Positions 1 to 7,873 of a stretch of 9,410 nucleotides of DNA are shown here, piece after piece (the stretch's first letter is position 1; each line of letters starts with the position of its first letter). The translations under genes and the position numbers were made by a program. Source of the DNA: JANNWF01 sp052390415 (lineage in GTDB: Bacteria > Pseudomonadota > Gammaproteobacteria > Xanthomonadales > Xanthomonadaceae); contig JBQTGY010000130.1 in NCBI GenBank assembly GCA_052390415.1, positions 1 to 9,410 on the forward strand, in the 5' to 3' direction. The notes beneath the pieces are model-generated. The model saw only the letters and a program-made list of their open reading frames with translations, did not search any database and was not told the origin of the DNA.

Positions 1-402
1 ACCTGCAGCGCGGCCTGCACGGACATCGTACAGCAGAGCGTGCACGCCATCATAAGCGCTGTCGCGGCCCAGGCTACACGATCACGCTGCGGCAGGCTGG
101 CTTGCAAACGGCCGATGAATGCCGAACGAATCCAACGCAGCGCGCTGGTGCATTGCAGCGTGGTGAGCATAGCCAAACGACTCCTGAGTCCGGAATGCAT
201 TCAGGACTGCGACAAAGAAATGGGAGGGGCCAGCGTTCTTTGGGCCGCCGGCGTGGGCGGCGAAGCTTAAAGATTCCGAACGAGCACAGACAGTCTTGAC
301 GCATCGGCACCCGATCCGGCACGTGCGCGCGGCACCCTTTATCCATCTCGAGCCGGCAGCGCTAAGCGTCGCGGTCCGGCGGCTTACAAGGGGCTCTCTT
401 AA
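1..402. other. Left flank without a convincing gene
   Basis: I see no supportable gene here. Short open frames exist on both strands (for example 40-270 plus and 82-522 minus), but their translations are rich in Arg, Ala, Cys and Ser with no family motif, as expected of GC-rich shadow frames. The minus-strand frame starting at 522 has a good-looking purine-rich stretch (GGGAGGG) a few bases before its ATG. However, it runs antisense through the recombinase remnant at 403-537, and its protein resembles nothing I know. No tRNA, rRNA or strong terminator was seen. This stretch lies downstream of the last gene of the operon and probably consists of decayed sequence. Confidence 0.5.
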
Positions 403-537
403 AAGAAGAATACCAAGGCGGTATCGAACGAGCACCACAGTTGTAATGTTGTAATGAAGATCTACACGCATGTCCTGAATCGAGGCGCCGGTTGCGAACT
501 CAGCACGACATGCTCTACCCATGATAACCCTCCCTAA
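403..537 (+). pseudogene. Remnant of a tyrosine recombinase (integrase) C-terminus
   Basis: Reading plus strand from 403, an open frame runs after a TAA at 400-402 to a TAA at 535-537. From 454 it encodes MKIYTHVLNRGAG. This matches the end of the catalytic domain of integron or phage-type tyrosine recombinases, where a segment like TTMIYTHVLNRGG contains the tyrosine nucleophile, here encoded by TAC at 463-465. Upstream residues (HHSCNVV) only faintly recall the usual G-H-S-x-V-x-T-T approach to the motif. The tail after the motif is not the expected one. The rest of the domain (Arg, His-x-x-Arg boxes) is not found in 1-402, so this is a truncated, inactive fossil. The match is only about 14 residues; a chance match is possible but unlikely for such a characteristic string. 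Confidence 0.5.
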
Positions 538-586
538 TCAATCGCGCCAATACTCTTCCGAACGCACGCAGCGGCAAGCCCCGCCA

Positions 587-1687
587 CTACCCCACCTCAA
601 CCCTCATCGACGTATCACCCTTCTCCGGCACGTAGACTGTTGCGCCGAGCGCGGCAGCGCGCGGTACCCAGCCCAGGGTGCGGGCGGAGGCGTAATTGCA
701 ATAGATCTCTGCGGGCGAGGCCGATGTGCGGATGATGCGCGCCAGCGCTGCGTCGTTGGGGTGGCCGAAGGTCATGCCGTCGGTGGATATCAAATAACGC
801 GACGCGTCGATAGCGTTGACGAGGGCGGTGGTGACGTTGGCGCGGCTGCCGTGGTGTGGAAGCTTGCAAATGTCGAGGCGAACGCGCGACTCGTCTTTCA
901 TTCGTGCGAAGCGGCTCAAAGCCTCTACCAGAGTAGCGGGATGTGCGTCGCCCGCGAGCAGCACGCGTGAGTTTTCGAACTCCAGGATGAAAGCGATGCT
1001 CGAACCGTTGGCAGCGGAGGAGTCCGAGTCCGTCGGTTTCACCAGTTCCTCGATTTCAGCGGCCGATAAGACCTCAGGGAGTTCTGCGACATCTTTTCCC
1101 CTGGGTTTGGGTGCGCGTCCGTCGCGATCGGTTCCTACCCCCGGGACGAGGCCGGCTCTGATGACGGTCTTTTCCCACTGGCTGGCCATGCGCTTGAGCT
1201 TCTTGCCAGAGGGCGACAGCAGGTACACGAACGCGCCTCCCGCGAGAGAAAAACATGGAAGGTCTCCGGTGGATGGCACTACGATGGGCCCGCCCACGGC
1301 CGGTGATACCCGATCGCCGAACGGCGCGTTCCATTGGTATCCGCCGTCGGTGATGGCGCGCGTCAGGCGCTCGCCATCGATCGGGCCGAGCACATCGCCG
1401 CCGCGTTTGCTGTGCACATAGCCATTGAACCAGATGTGATCAATGCGGTGCCGAAGGTCGGGATCGGCGAGCAGAGGTATGGCACCGCCGATGTGGTCTT
1501 CATCCACGTGTGTGATGACGAAGGCCTCGTATTTACTATCGTCCCGCTCGAGCAGCCTGGCGCGCACGTCGTCGTAGGAATGGACGGTTCCCGCGTCGAT
1601 TAGCAGGCGATGCATCCTCGACCCGGAGCCGTACTCAACGACCAGCGCATCGCCGTGTCCGGCTGGTAGCATTTCAACTGCAAGCAT
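587..1687 (-). CDS. ComEC-type metallo-beta-lactamase-fold hydrolase
   Basis: This is a 366-residue protein if started at the ATG at 1687. A longer frame begins at a GTG at 1726 inside the preceding gene but has no ribosome site, and the family normally starts close to MLAVEMLPAGHGDA. The MBL metal site is visible: THVDEDH at residues 59-65 (HxDxDH, the variant typical of the ComEC-like branch), GDAH at 246-249, LPHHGS at 276-281 and FGHP at 307-310. DAG at 31-33 also fits the fold. A poorly conserved insert lies around residues 155-225. There is no signal peptide or membrane segment, so it is cytoplasmic, unlike the membrane domain of true ComEC. Family members hydrolyse phosphodiesters or related substrates; the substrate here is unknown. 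It is the last gene of the operon, 10 bases after the CHAT gene. Stand-alone MBLs of this kind recur beside CHAT and trypsin-like proteases in predicted conflict systems, where a nuclease or nucleotide-hydrolase role is assumed. Confidence 0.88.
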   Translation of the reverse strand: MLAVEMLPAGHGDALVVEYGSGSRMHRLLIDAGTVHSYDDVRARLLERDDSKYEAFVITHVDEDHIGGAIPLLADPDLRHRIDHIWFNGYVHSKRGGDVLGPIDGERLTRAITDGGYQWNAPFGDRVSPAVGGPIVVPSTGDLPCFSLAGGAFVYLLSPSGKKLKRMASQWEKTVIRAGLVPGVGTDRDGRAPKPRGKDVAELPEVLSAAEIEELVKPTDSDSSAANGSSIAFILEFENSRVLLAGDAHPATLVEALSRFARMKDESRVRLDICKLPHHGSRANVTTALVNAIDASRYLISTDGMTFGHPNDAALARIIRTSASPAEIYCNYASARTLGWVPRAAALGATVYVPEKGDTSMRVEVG

Positions 1688-1697
1688 TTCATCTCTT
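1688..1697 (-). promoter_or_regulatory. Short coupling gap with weak ribosome site for the MBL gene
   Basis: Only ten bases (AAGAGATGAA, minus strand) separate the TGA of the CHAT gene from the ATG at 1687. AAGAGA is a weak Shine-Dalgarno match, so translation of the MBL gene probably depends on ribosomes finishing the CHAT gene. This spacing supports the ATG at 1687 over the GTG at 1726. Confidence 0.45.
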
Positions 1698-4466
1698 TCA
1701 GCGTTTAAGGGGGAGGTCGATTTCACCGTGCGACACTAGAAACAAGCCGGCAATCAAGCCGTCCTTGATCAACTGGTGGCGCGCGCTCGTCATCGCAACG
1801 CCAAGCCGCGATGCGCCATACGAGTCGTCGCTGCACAACGCGCGCACCACCGCGGTTGCGGCTTGCGCGCCGTGCGGACCACGCAGCTTGGTGAGGGTGG
1901 CGACCACTGCGGCCGCACCACGTCCGGTGAACGCCCCAGGCAGCCCGCCGAAGTAGTTGCGCGGCACTCCCGTCGCGCACGCCAGCAAGACAACGAGTGG
2001 CCGCGCCGCGTCTGTGTCGTAGAGGTGTTCGGCGCCAATGTCCGATCCGCGTAGCCACGAATTAGTACCGATCTCGAGGCGTGCTTCTGCGCCAAGACTC
2101 TCGGTGTGACCCAACACGACCAACAGTTGCGGATGCTTTTCGCGGACCTGCCGCTTCCACTCGTCCCAGTCCCGTACCCGCATCACTTCGCCCGTGCCAA
2201 CCATCGCCTCGATTTCCGCAGCGAGAATGTCTGACGGCTTTTTATCCGCGTGCGAATCGACATCAGCGCGATCCACAGATGCATAAAGAACCGGGCGCAA
2301 GTTAAACGGCCCAGACACCGAGGGACGCGCGTCTTCCCCATAGAGGCGGATCGTCCGCGCGATTACCCGGCGTTGACCCCAGAACGCATAGGGGCAGACA
2401 ACCGTGTTGCCAACGTTGCTGCAGACCTCGGATTTGCCCACCATTGCTCCGCCACGACGGTGCTCGCATAGTTTCGATTCGACCCTAGGAGTCGGCGCGT
2501 CGTAAACGAGTTCGAGCGGCATTAGCGGAGTGCTCGCGTTGATCAGCAACGAGATCGTCGTTGCATCGCCGATCTGAAGCGGCGCTAGCAATTCCTTGAT
2601 TGACGCCCCGTACCTGGCGAGCGAGATCAACAGCCCCTCCGCCGATTCGCCATCGAGTGTCTCGGGCGCATCGGCGTTCCCAAGAACGCGCGAGGCCATT
2701 CTTTCGATTTCATCCAGTATTCCGCGGAGCTGCGTTTGGTCAATTGCAATTCCAGAGCCTGTCCTCACCAAATTCGCGCCGTTCACCTCGAGCGAGACTT
2801 GAGCCGGCGTGGCATCGGCGATAGGCTCGGGTGAACTGGACAAAGGAATCGCATTCAATTGCGCGCGGTCGCTCGCGAGAGGGCGTGCGCGCACGGATGC
2901 GACGAAGTGTGCCTCCTGCAAAGGGCGTTCCTGAAAGGTCACAAGGATCTTGATGTCGACCACCGACCCATCGCTCTGCGTACGAAACGCGAAAAGAGCG
3001 GTGGTGCTTGACGCCGCGCGGTTGGCAGTAGAGAGCACGATTGGTAGTCGCGCAGTCAGGCCGAGTTCGTCGCTAGTGACGGTCACCATGAGCTTGGCGC
3101 TCACGCCGGCCGCCAACTCATTCTCGGGAAAGTCTTCCTGTGCCGCGGTGTCGAGTGGTCCCGGTATCGCAATGCGCACGTGCAGTTCGTGGTCAGCGTC
3201 CGGAAGAAGAGCCGCACGGCGGTAGTCGCCGCCTGACCATGCATCGGCTATCAGGCGCCGCTGCGACGTTTCGAGGCGTATCGCTTCAGCAGCAGGCGCA
3301 GCCGACTCTTTGAGTAGCGATGCCAGTTCGTCTTCGATCTCCTTTTCGAGATCCTCGATTTCAAGTGAGAAATCGCTGTAGGCCGCAGGAGATACATCCG
3401 CGTAGGCTTCTTCGCCGAAAGACTCGAGTCCGCCGGCGTAAGGCTCATCCGAGCCATATTCGATAGATCCGAGGCTTTGATCCTGCCAACGTGGATCCGA
3501 CGGAATGACACTGGCAGGTGAAGTCTCAACCTGATCAATGCGACTGCGCATGCCCGTCGAGTTGTCCGGCCGTAGGTCGACAATGGCGGGGCCGACTCGC
3601 GACCCGGCGAGGAACCTCGAGAGACCGATAAGTGAACGACCCTCAAGCGCACCCCACACTGCACGAGTTGCTTCGCCGAAGCTTCCCTGCGAATAAAGAT
3701 TGGATACGAGCCGATCAATTTGATTTCGAAGCTCAAACGTCCCTAACTTCCCGATTGCGACAAACCCGTCGGATCGAGTCGATGTGACCAGCTTGATCGT
3801 GTCTGCAAGCTCATTGAGCGCCCGAAAATTGTTCACTTCCGATCCGAGAACGACGAACCGCGCGCTCAAATCATTAGTGCGCTCCCGAAGCATCCCCGAC
3901 AGTTTGCGGAGGTCGTCGGTGTAAACGAGCACGTCACAGCTGATGTCCGCTGCGTCACCCACTATTTCGCAGGACACGACTTCCCTAGGCCAATGCTGGG
4001 TTAGCCTCTCAATCAAAAGCTGATCTTTCGGGGTCGCGGCTCCGATCCGAAGGGGCCAGCCTAGGTCATCCTCGCGCGAAACCGGAAGCACCAGCGACAG
4101 ATGTTCGGCGTGGGGCGATCGATAAAGCGGCTCGATCCAGGCGGAGGCGGGATCACCGAGGTAAGCGACATCGATTCGCAGCGGCAATTTGTCCAGCACG
4201 AACCTGGTGGACTCGTGCCACTGGCTCAACCAGCCACCTGGCGAGAACTGGCGAATCTCATGGGCAAACGGAGACCAAAAGCGAGGAAACGCCCACTCAA
4301 GCTCTTTCGTCTGTGTCGCTGCCTCCACCACTTTGGCAAGGGAGCGAGGAGCATCGCCGGGCCAATCTTGCCGCGCCTGCACCGCCCCCAAGGCCAGCCA
4401 GAGTCGCTCAAACGATGAATCATTTAAGTCGGCCGCCCAGCGCCGCCACGCGTCGAACTCGCTCAC
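1698..4466 (-). CDS. CHAT-domain (caspase-like) protease, large multidomain
   Basis: This 922-residue cytoplasmic protein starts at GTG. GGAGG lies 10 bases upstream, and the start overlaps the stop of the preceding gene in a 4-bp GTGA. The C-terminal third is a CHAT domain: STPLMPLELVYD at 645-656, CPYAFWGQR at 691-699, and the catalytic dyad as His787 in VVLGHTES and Cys830 in LLACATGVP, followed by GLPGAF and the closing AxxALF-like helix region. The dyad codons were checked in the DNA (2108-2106 and 1979-1977). Cys667, Cys682 and Cys691 form a cluster before the FWG motif that could bind zinc. N-terminal to this lie an alpha/beta region (about 95-300), an acidic, Ser-rich linker with a heptad-like Glu/Leu stretch (about 366-388), and a beta-rich domain (about 425-530). 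CHAT proteases cleave specific protein partners, for example in TPR-CHAT and other prokaryotic immune systems. The N-terminal part I cannot assign; it may sense or bind a partner such as the neighbouring protease. Confidence 0.9.
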   Translation of the reverse strand: MSEFDAWRRWAADLNDSSFERLWLALGAVQARQDWPGDAPRSLAKVVEAATQTKELEWAFPRFWSPFAHEIRQFSPGGWLSQWHESTRFVLDKLPLRIDVAYLGDPASAWIEPLYRSPHAEHLSLVLPVSREDDLGWPLRIGAATPKDQLLIERLTQHWPREVVSCEIVGDAADISCDVLVYTDDLRKLSGMLRERTNDLSARFVVLGSEVNNFRALNELADTIKLVTSTRSDGFVAIGKLGTFELRNQIDRLVSNLYSQGSFGEATRAVWGALEGRSLIGLSRFLAGSRVGPAIVDLRPDNSTGMRSRIDQVETSPASVIPSDPRWQDQSLGSIEYGSDEPYAGGLESFGEEAYADVSPAAYSDFSLEIEDLEKEIEDELASLLKESAAPAAEAIRLETSQRRLIADAWSGGDYRRAALLPDADHELHVRIAIPGPLDTAAQEDFPENELAAGVSAKLMVTVTSDELGLTARLPIVLSTANRAASSTTALFAFRTQSDGSVVDIKILVTFQERPLQEAHFVASVRARPLASDRAQLNAIPLSSSPEPIADATPAQVSLEVNGANLVRTGSGIAIDQTQLRGILDEIERMASRVLGNADAPETLDGESAEGLLISLARYGASIKELLAPLQIGDATTISLLINASTPLMPLELVYDAPTPRVESKLCEHRRGGAMVGKSEVCSNVGNTVVCPYAFWGQRRVIARTIRLYGEDARPSVSGPFNLRPVLYASVDRADVDSHADKKPSDILAAEIEAMVGTGEVMRVRDWDEWKRQVREKHPQLLVVLGHTESLGAEARLEIGTNSWLRGSDIGAEHLYDTDAARPLVVLLACATGVPRNYFGGLPGAFTGRGAAAVVATLTKLRGPHGAQAATAVVRALCSDDSYGASRLGVAMTSARHQLIKDGLIAGLFLVSHGEIDLPLKR

Positions 4467-5782
4467 GGGGGCGGAACCTCCGCGCCGCTCGAAATGCTTG
4501 CCGCGATTTCCGTCGCCAGCTGCGCTCGTTTCTGATCCTTCAAGACGCGAAACAGCACCGCGAGATTCTGAAGCACTGGGCGGTTACGCGGATCTTCTTG
4601 GGAGGCGTACGCCAGTTGAGTCGCGATTTCCCGAACTTCCTTCTGGCTCACCCGCGCGGTGTCTGAGCGCTCCTCATCCCTATTGTGCAGCTTCGCAGCC
4701 AAGGTGGTCAGCGCCAGAAGGTTGGCGTACGGCGCTCCGAAATCGCTATCGGCCCAGCCAGTTTTGTCTGTGGCTCGCCAACGCTCCAGATAGTGATCGG
4801 CGGGATAGTAGACCTCGTTGCGCAGGTTGGCCAGCATGCCAAGCTGTTTGACAATCACGGCTGTATCCCGCGTCAAATCTTTGGAGATCGTCGGCACCGG
4901 CCCGCCATCGCCAAATCTCAACAGTTCGCCTACGAAGTCGGCCGTCGCGAGCAATGGGGCGCAAGCGTTGATGCACTGCACAGCGCGTCGCACCCAGCCG
5001 ATCTCACCGTTGACATCTAACTGGGTCCACCCGTCTTCATTGGCGACTACCGAGTACGTAGAACCTTTGGGAAGTATGCCGATCACCGGCGCGTCATCGC
5101 TTGGCCCCGCCCTGACCACGTCAATCGCAGCAACCATTTCTCGCAAGTGTCCTACTGAGCGCGCCGGCAACACGACGCGCTGAACCTGCATACGCGTCGG
5201 CCAGACCCGGGCGAACAGGGTTTCACCGCCCATGTCCTGCGGCAATTTCAGCGTCCACTGGAAATTGCGATGCACGATCTGTTCGGGCAATTGCGCGAGC
5301 ACATCGACGATGAGCGAATCGTTTTGAATTCGGATTAATCCCCAGATGGCCAAGCTTGCGTCCTGGGAAGCAACCAATAGGTCGACTTTGTCAAAATAGC
5401 TCTCGGGATGCGGTTCAGACGGCTGCAGCGATCCGTAGTAGCGCAGCACGCCCAAAGATCTCAGATCGCTGCGTAGCAACACCTCGCGGGCGATCAAGCT
5501 GGAAAACACGCCGCCCAAGCCCGTATTGTCAGGGTCCTCAAACTCGAACACGGCCACGCGAAACCGAGCATTCGGAATATGGCGTTCGACTCGTGCACCC
5601 TGGCGCAAGCTATCCAAATCTGTTGTCAGGCTCGGCATTTTCTTGCTGCTGTACATATCTGACGAGCCGAGCTCTCTGAGCCTGTCGAGCTCGCTCTCGG
5701 CATCTACCATTCGTTCTGCAAGCGACGACCCGGAAAACGTCAGCGCGACCAGCATGATCGAGGTGGTCCAGCGACGAGGCAT
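4463..5782 (-). CDS. Exported protein with FlgO/TolB-like region and bacterial SH3 domain
   Basis: The chosen start is the ATG at 5782 (439 residues). The frame is open up to 5893, but only this start has a ribosome site (GAGGG, 8 bases upstream) and gives a clean signal peptide: MPRRW, a hydrophobic core, then SGSSLA with likely cleavage after residue 22. Residues about 73-180 (starting RVAVFEFED, with IAREVLLRSDL and LAIWGLI) resemble the FlgO/CsgG/TolB-N type alpha/beta fold. Residues about 212-266 are an SH3b domain, with VVRAGPSDDAPVIGILPKGS and the closing DGWTQLDVNGEIGWV. About 275-430 is helical, with a TPR-like feel near the end. SH3b domains commonly bind peptidoglycan or protein ligands outside the cytoplasm. 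The start overlaps the preceding stop by one base (TGATG). The likely role is a periplasmic sensor or adaptor; this is inferred from the domains, not demonstrated. Confidence 0.75.
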   Translation of the reverse strand: MPRRWTTSIMLVALTFSGSSLAERMVDAESELDRLRELGSSDMYSSKKMPSLTTDLDSLRQGARVERHIPNARFRVAVFEFEDPDNTGLGGVFSSLIAREVLLRSDLRSLGVLRYYGSLQPSEPHPESYFDKVDLLVASQDASLAIWGLIRIQNDSLIVDVLAQLPEQIVHRNFQWTLKLPQDMGGETLFARVWPTRMQVQRVVLPARSVGHLREMVAAIDVVRAGPSDDAPVIGILPKGSTYSVVANEDGWTQLDVNGEIGWVRRAVQCINACAPLLATADFVGELLRFGDGGPVPTISKDLTRDTAVIVKQLGMLANLRNEVYYPADHYLERWRATDKTGWADSDFGAPYANLLALTTLAAKLHNRDEERSDTARVSQKEVREIATQLAYASQEDPRNRPVLQNLAVLFRVLKDQKRAQLATEIAASISSGAEVPPP

Positions 5783-6711
5783 CACAGTAACCCTCGATTG
5801 GGCAGCGATTCCTTGCATTGCGCGCGCAGAAGAATCAACGCCTCCGGAAGAACGCCCAGCATGCGCTCGGACGCGGCAATCAGGTCGACGCACTCACCGG
5901 GCTTCATGGAGAGTCTGTAGCCGATTGCAAGTGCGGTCAGGACCGCAGCGTGCGCGCCGGGAGCTAGGCGGGCCATCTGCGGATCGTCCAGATCGACGTC
6001 CGGGCTGTCCGTATCCAATGGCGCCGGCATCACGCCGTAACCATCGGTCACCGACATCCTTACTTTTACCTTGACCGGGTTCGGACTGGTGACGTAGCCG
6101 CTCACGAAGACATCGGCACCCAAGAGTTTCGCAAGGCCGGCGTACTGATCCGGGGCGGCCGGCTTGGCGGCCTTGCACGGAAATATTGCGGGCTGGTTCG
6201 CGCTCGTGAACTCAGCCTTCTGTATCTGCATCAGCAGGTCGTAGCGCAGTGCATCGGCGATGCGCTCGGAAAGGTCGGGATCGGGTCGCACCGCAGCGGG
6301 GCGAAAATGCCCGACGACGACCGCCGGCTTTTTATTCTGGATGCAAGCCGCAATCGCATTAGCCACGAGTCGGAACCTATATACGGACTCTGCACTCAGA
6401 CCGTTTCCGATCACCAGGCTCGTCGACGCCGCGCGGTAGTCCCCCATGCTGGCGGACAGCTCGAAGGCACGCGGGCCGGCGGCGGCCGGCGCGTCAAACT
6501 GCAGCCGAAATCTTCCTGCCTTGTCCGTGATTCCGCGGGCCAGTGTCTGCGAGCCCTGCTTCACTTCGATCAAAACACCCACCAGCGGACCGTCGGTTGC
6601 CCCATCGACGACGCCTCCGATGATCACGGTGGCAGCGATTGCGTGGCTGACTGGCCATGTCAGCAGTGCGAGCAGCGCAAGGCACCTGCTACTGCGGGGT
6701 AAGAATGACAT
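5782..6711 (-). CDS. Exported protein: carboxypeptidase-regulatory-like beta domain plus FlgO/TolB-like domain
   Basis: This 309-residue protein has a clear Sec signal peptide (positive SFLPRSSR, core LALLALLTWPV, cleavage near SHAIA at residue 26). Residues about 28-113 fit the carboxypeptidase-regulatory-like (CarboxypepD_reg, transthyretin-like) beta-sandwich: VIIGGVVDGATDGPLVGVLI, then RGITDKAGRFRLQF. Residues about 127-228 carry KPAVVVGHF, DLSERIADALRYDLL and LAKLLGADVFVSGYV, the pattern of FlgO/CsgG/TolB-N-like domains that form part of outer-membrane-linked assemblies. The C-terminal 60 residues are helical, with Cys274 and Cys299. There is no lipobox. The ATG has GGAG 7 bases upstream, and the start lies 23 bases inside the end of the protease gene, so the two are translationally coupled. 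It is probably periplasmic and may contact the periplasmic tail of the protease. The fold calls are from pattern only. Confidence 0.72.
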   Translation of the reverse strand: MSFLPRSSRCLALLALLTWPVSHAIAATVIIGGVVDGATDGPLVGVLIEVKQGSQTLARGITDKAGRFRLQFDAPAAAGPRAFELSASMGDYRAASTSLVIGNGLSAESVYRFRLVANAIAACIQNKKPAVVVGHFRPAAVRPDPDLSERIADALRYDLLMQIQKAEFTSANQPAIFPCKAAKPAAPDQYAGLAKLLGADVFVSGYVTSPNPVKVKVRMSVTDGYGVMPAPLDTDSPDVDLDDPQMARLAPGAHAAVLTALAIGYRLSMKPGECVDLIAASERMLGVLPEALILLRAQCKESLPNRGLL

Positions 6712-7873
6712 GCGCGTTCTCCGGAAAGTCGAACCTAACGGGTTCTGTCGGGCATCCGCTCACATCAATGCGGCGAGTGGCTGCATCGTGAAAGCGAAGC
6801 CCAAGGCTCCACGATTCACTCGGCTTCATTTTCTTAAGAATGATCGACGCCGATCCATCGGACGCTGGCACCGTCGAATCGGCCATGCCATTGTGTCGAA
6901 TCACGTCGACGACGGCTGCCGGTTCCCCGAATGCCCCAAATCGGTATTCGACCCCAAGTGAGCATGTGCTACCGCGCGCCAAGACGTAGATCCCTGCCGC
7001 CACCGCCGCGATCAGTGCGAGCACTGTAAGTCCACGCTGCAACCAGGGCGAGACCCGTCCCTTAGAGATCGGCGTCGTTGGTGAGACATTGCGCCGGGTG
7101 TCCAGCGCATCGCGAATGTGAGCGATCGAGACAGCGTTGCGCTGCATCGCGGATTCGTCGCTGGAACGATGCAGTCCCGAGAGCGCGCCATCCGCATCGA
7201 ATATGCCTCCGCCACTCATCCCGGGACGGGCCTCGTCGACCCCTTCGAGGCTGAGCATTCCTGCCTCCGGCGCGCGCATCTGACTAAACGGACCCGTGAC
7301 GACATTGTCCACGATGGACCCGTTGGTCCAGCGTCGATTCATAGGTCGTGTGGTGAGCCCTGCCCCACCGGGATACCCGACGATGTAGACCCGGCTCCCT
7401 TCCGCGATTTCAGCCCAGCGTAGCGGGCGTCCTTCTATCTGGAATTTCGGATCGGCAATGTCGAGCAACACCCAATCGTGCGGCCCGTGTCTCAACTCCG
7501 GCGGCAGCACCTCCGGGTTGCCGCCGCAGGGCGACAAGGCGCTTACCGTTGCGCCGAAAATGTCCGGGTGATGGCCACATCGGCGCCCCCGATAGGTTCG
7601 CGTATATCCTTGCCCGCGCTGCCAGCAGAGGATCTCACCGTACACGGGGCCCCACCACTGATCGGGCTCCATGCCCTTCTGGCGCACCACGTGGGCACAG
7701 GTCAACAAATAGCGGCGCACGCCACGAGGCTCGTCTCGATGCTCGAGCTCGACCAGCACGGCACTACCCATCGAGGATGCATCCTCCGGCGCAAACTCAC
7801 TCTCGCCCCCGCGGCAAGGACGGGCCTCGACGTACCAGACTCGCTCGCGCATCTCGGAATGCTTTTTGCTCAA
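6689..7873 (-). CDS. Membrane-anchored trypsin-like serine protease
   Basis: This is a 394-residue protein. The first 260 residues are a chymotrypsin-fold protease with a complete triad: His61 in LLTCAHVV, Asp133 in HDWVLLDI and Ser220 in RPGMSGGGIFD. IVGYPGG (164-170) is another family landmark. A single helix follows at about 281-299 (LTVLALIAAVAAGIYVLA). Arg/Lys residues precede it, and no signal peptide is present, so by the positive-inside rule the protease faces the cytoplasm and the last 95 residues lie in the periplasm. That tail is beta-rich and has two cysteines (304 and 374) that could form a disulfide. The start is probably the TTG at 7873: GAGG lies 8 bases upstream and a stop lies further up in frame. 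The ATG at 7852 lacks such a site. This topology is the reverse of DegP/HtrA-like exported proteases and fits a signal passing inward across the membrane. The partners are probably the two exported proteins encoded next. Confidence 0.88.
   Translation of the reverse strand: MSKKHSEMRERVWYVEARPCRGGESEFAPEDASSMGSAVLVELEHRDEPRGVRRYLLTCAHVVRQKGMEPDQWWGPVYGEILCWQRGQGYTRTYRGRRCGHHPDIFGATVSALSPCGGNPEVLPPELRHGPHDWVLLDIADPKFQIEGRPLRWAEIAEGSRVYIVGYPGGAGLTTRPMNRRWTNGSIVDNVVTGPFSQMRAPEAGMLSLEGVDEARPGMSGGGIFDADGALSGLHRSSDESAMQRNAVSIAHIRDALDTRRNVSPTTPISKGRVSPWLQRGLTVLALIAAVAAGIYVLARGSTCSLGVEYRFGAFGEPAAVVDVIRHNGMADSTVPASDGSASIILKKMKPSESWSLGLRFHDAATRRIDVSGCPTEPVRFDFPENAHVILTPQ

Noticed and set aside
82..522. 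Minus-strand 146-residue frame with GGGAGGG before its ATG, downstream of the MBL gene
   Set aside because: It has a good ribosome-like site, but the protein is unrecognisable and it runs antisense to the recombinase remnant; probably chance. Conservation in relatives would change this view.
816..1421. Plus-strand 201-residue open frame opposite the MBL gene
   Set aside because: It is antisense to a gene with clear motifs, and its translation is Ser/Arg/Pro-rich with no family signature; a GC-rich shadow.
4189..4851. Plus-strand 220-residue open frame spanning the CHAT/SH3b junction
   Set aside because: It lies opposite two well-supported coupled genes and has low-complexity Arg/Ser/Pro content, with no motif.
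5783..5893. 37-residue N-terminal extension of the SH3b protein
   Set aside because: It would bury the signal peptide and overlap the previous gene extensively; the ATG at 5782 has GAGGG and a clean signal peptide.
5526..6074. Plus-strand 182-residue frame with a hydrophobic stretch
   Set aside because: The hydrophobic run is the complement of coding sequence in the exported-protein genes; no ribosome site or family match was seen.
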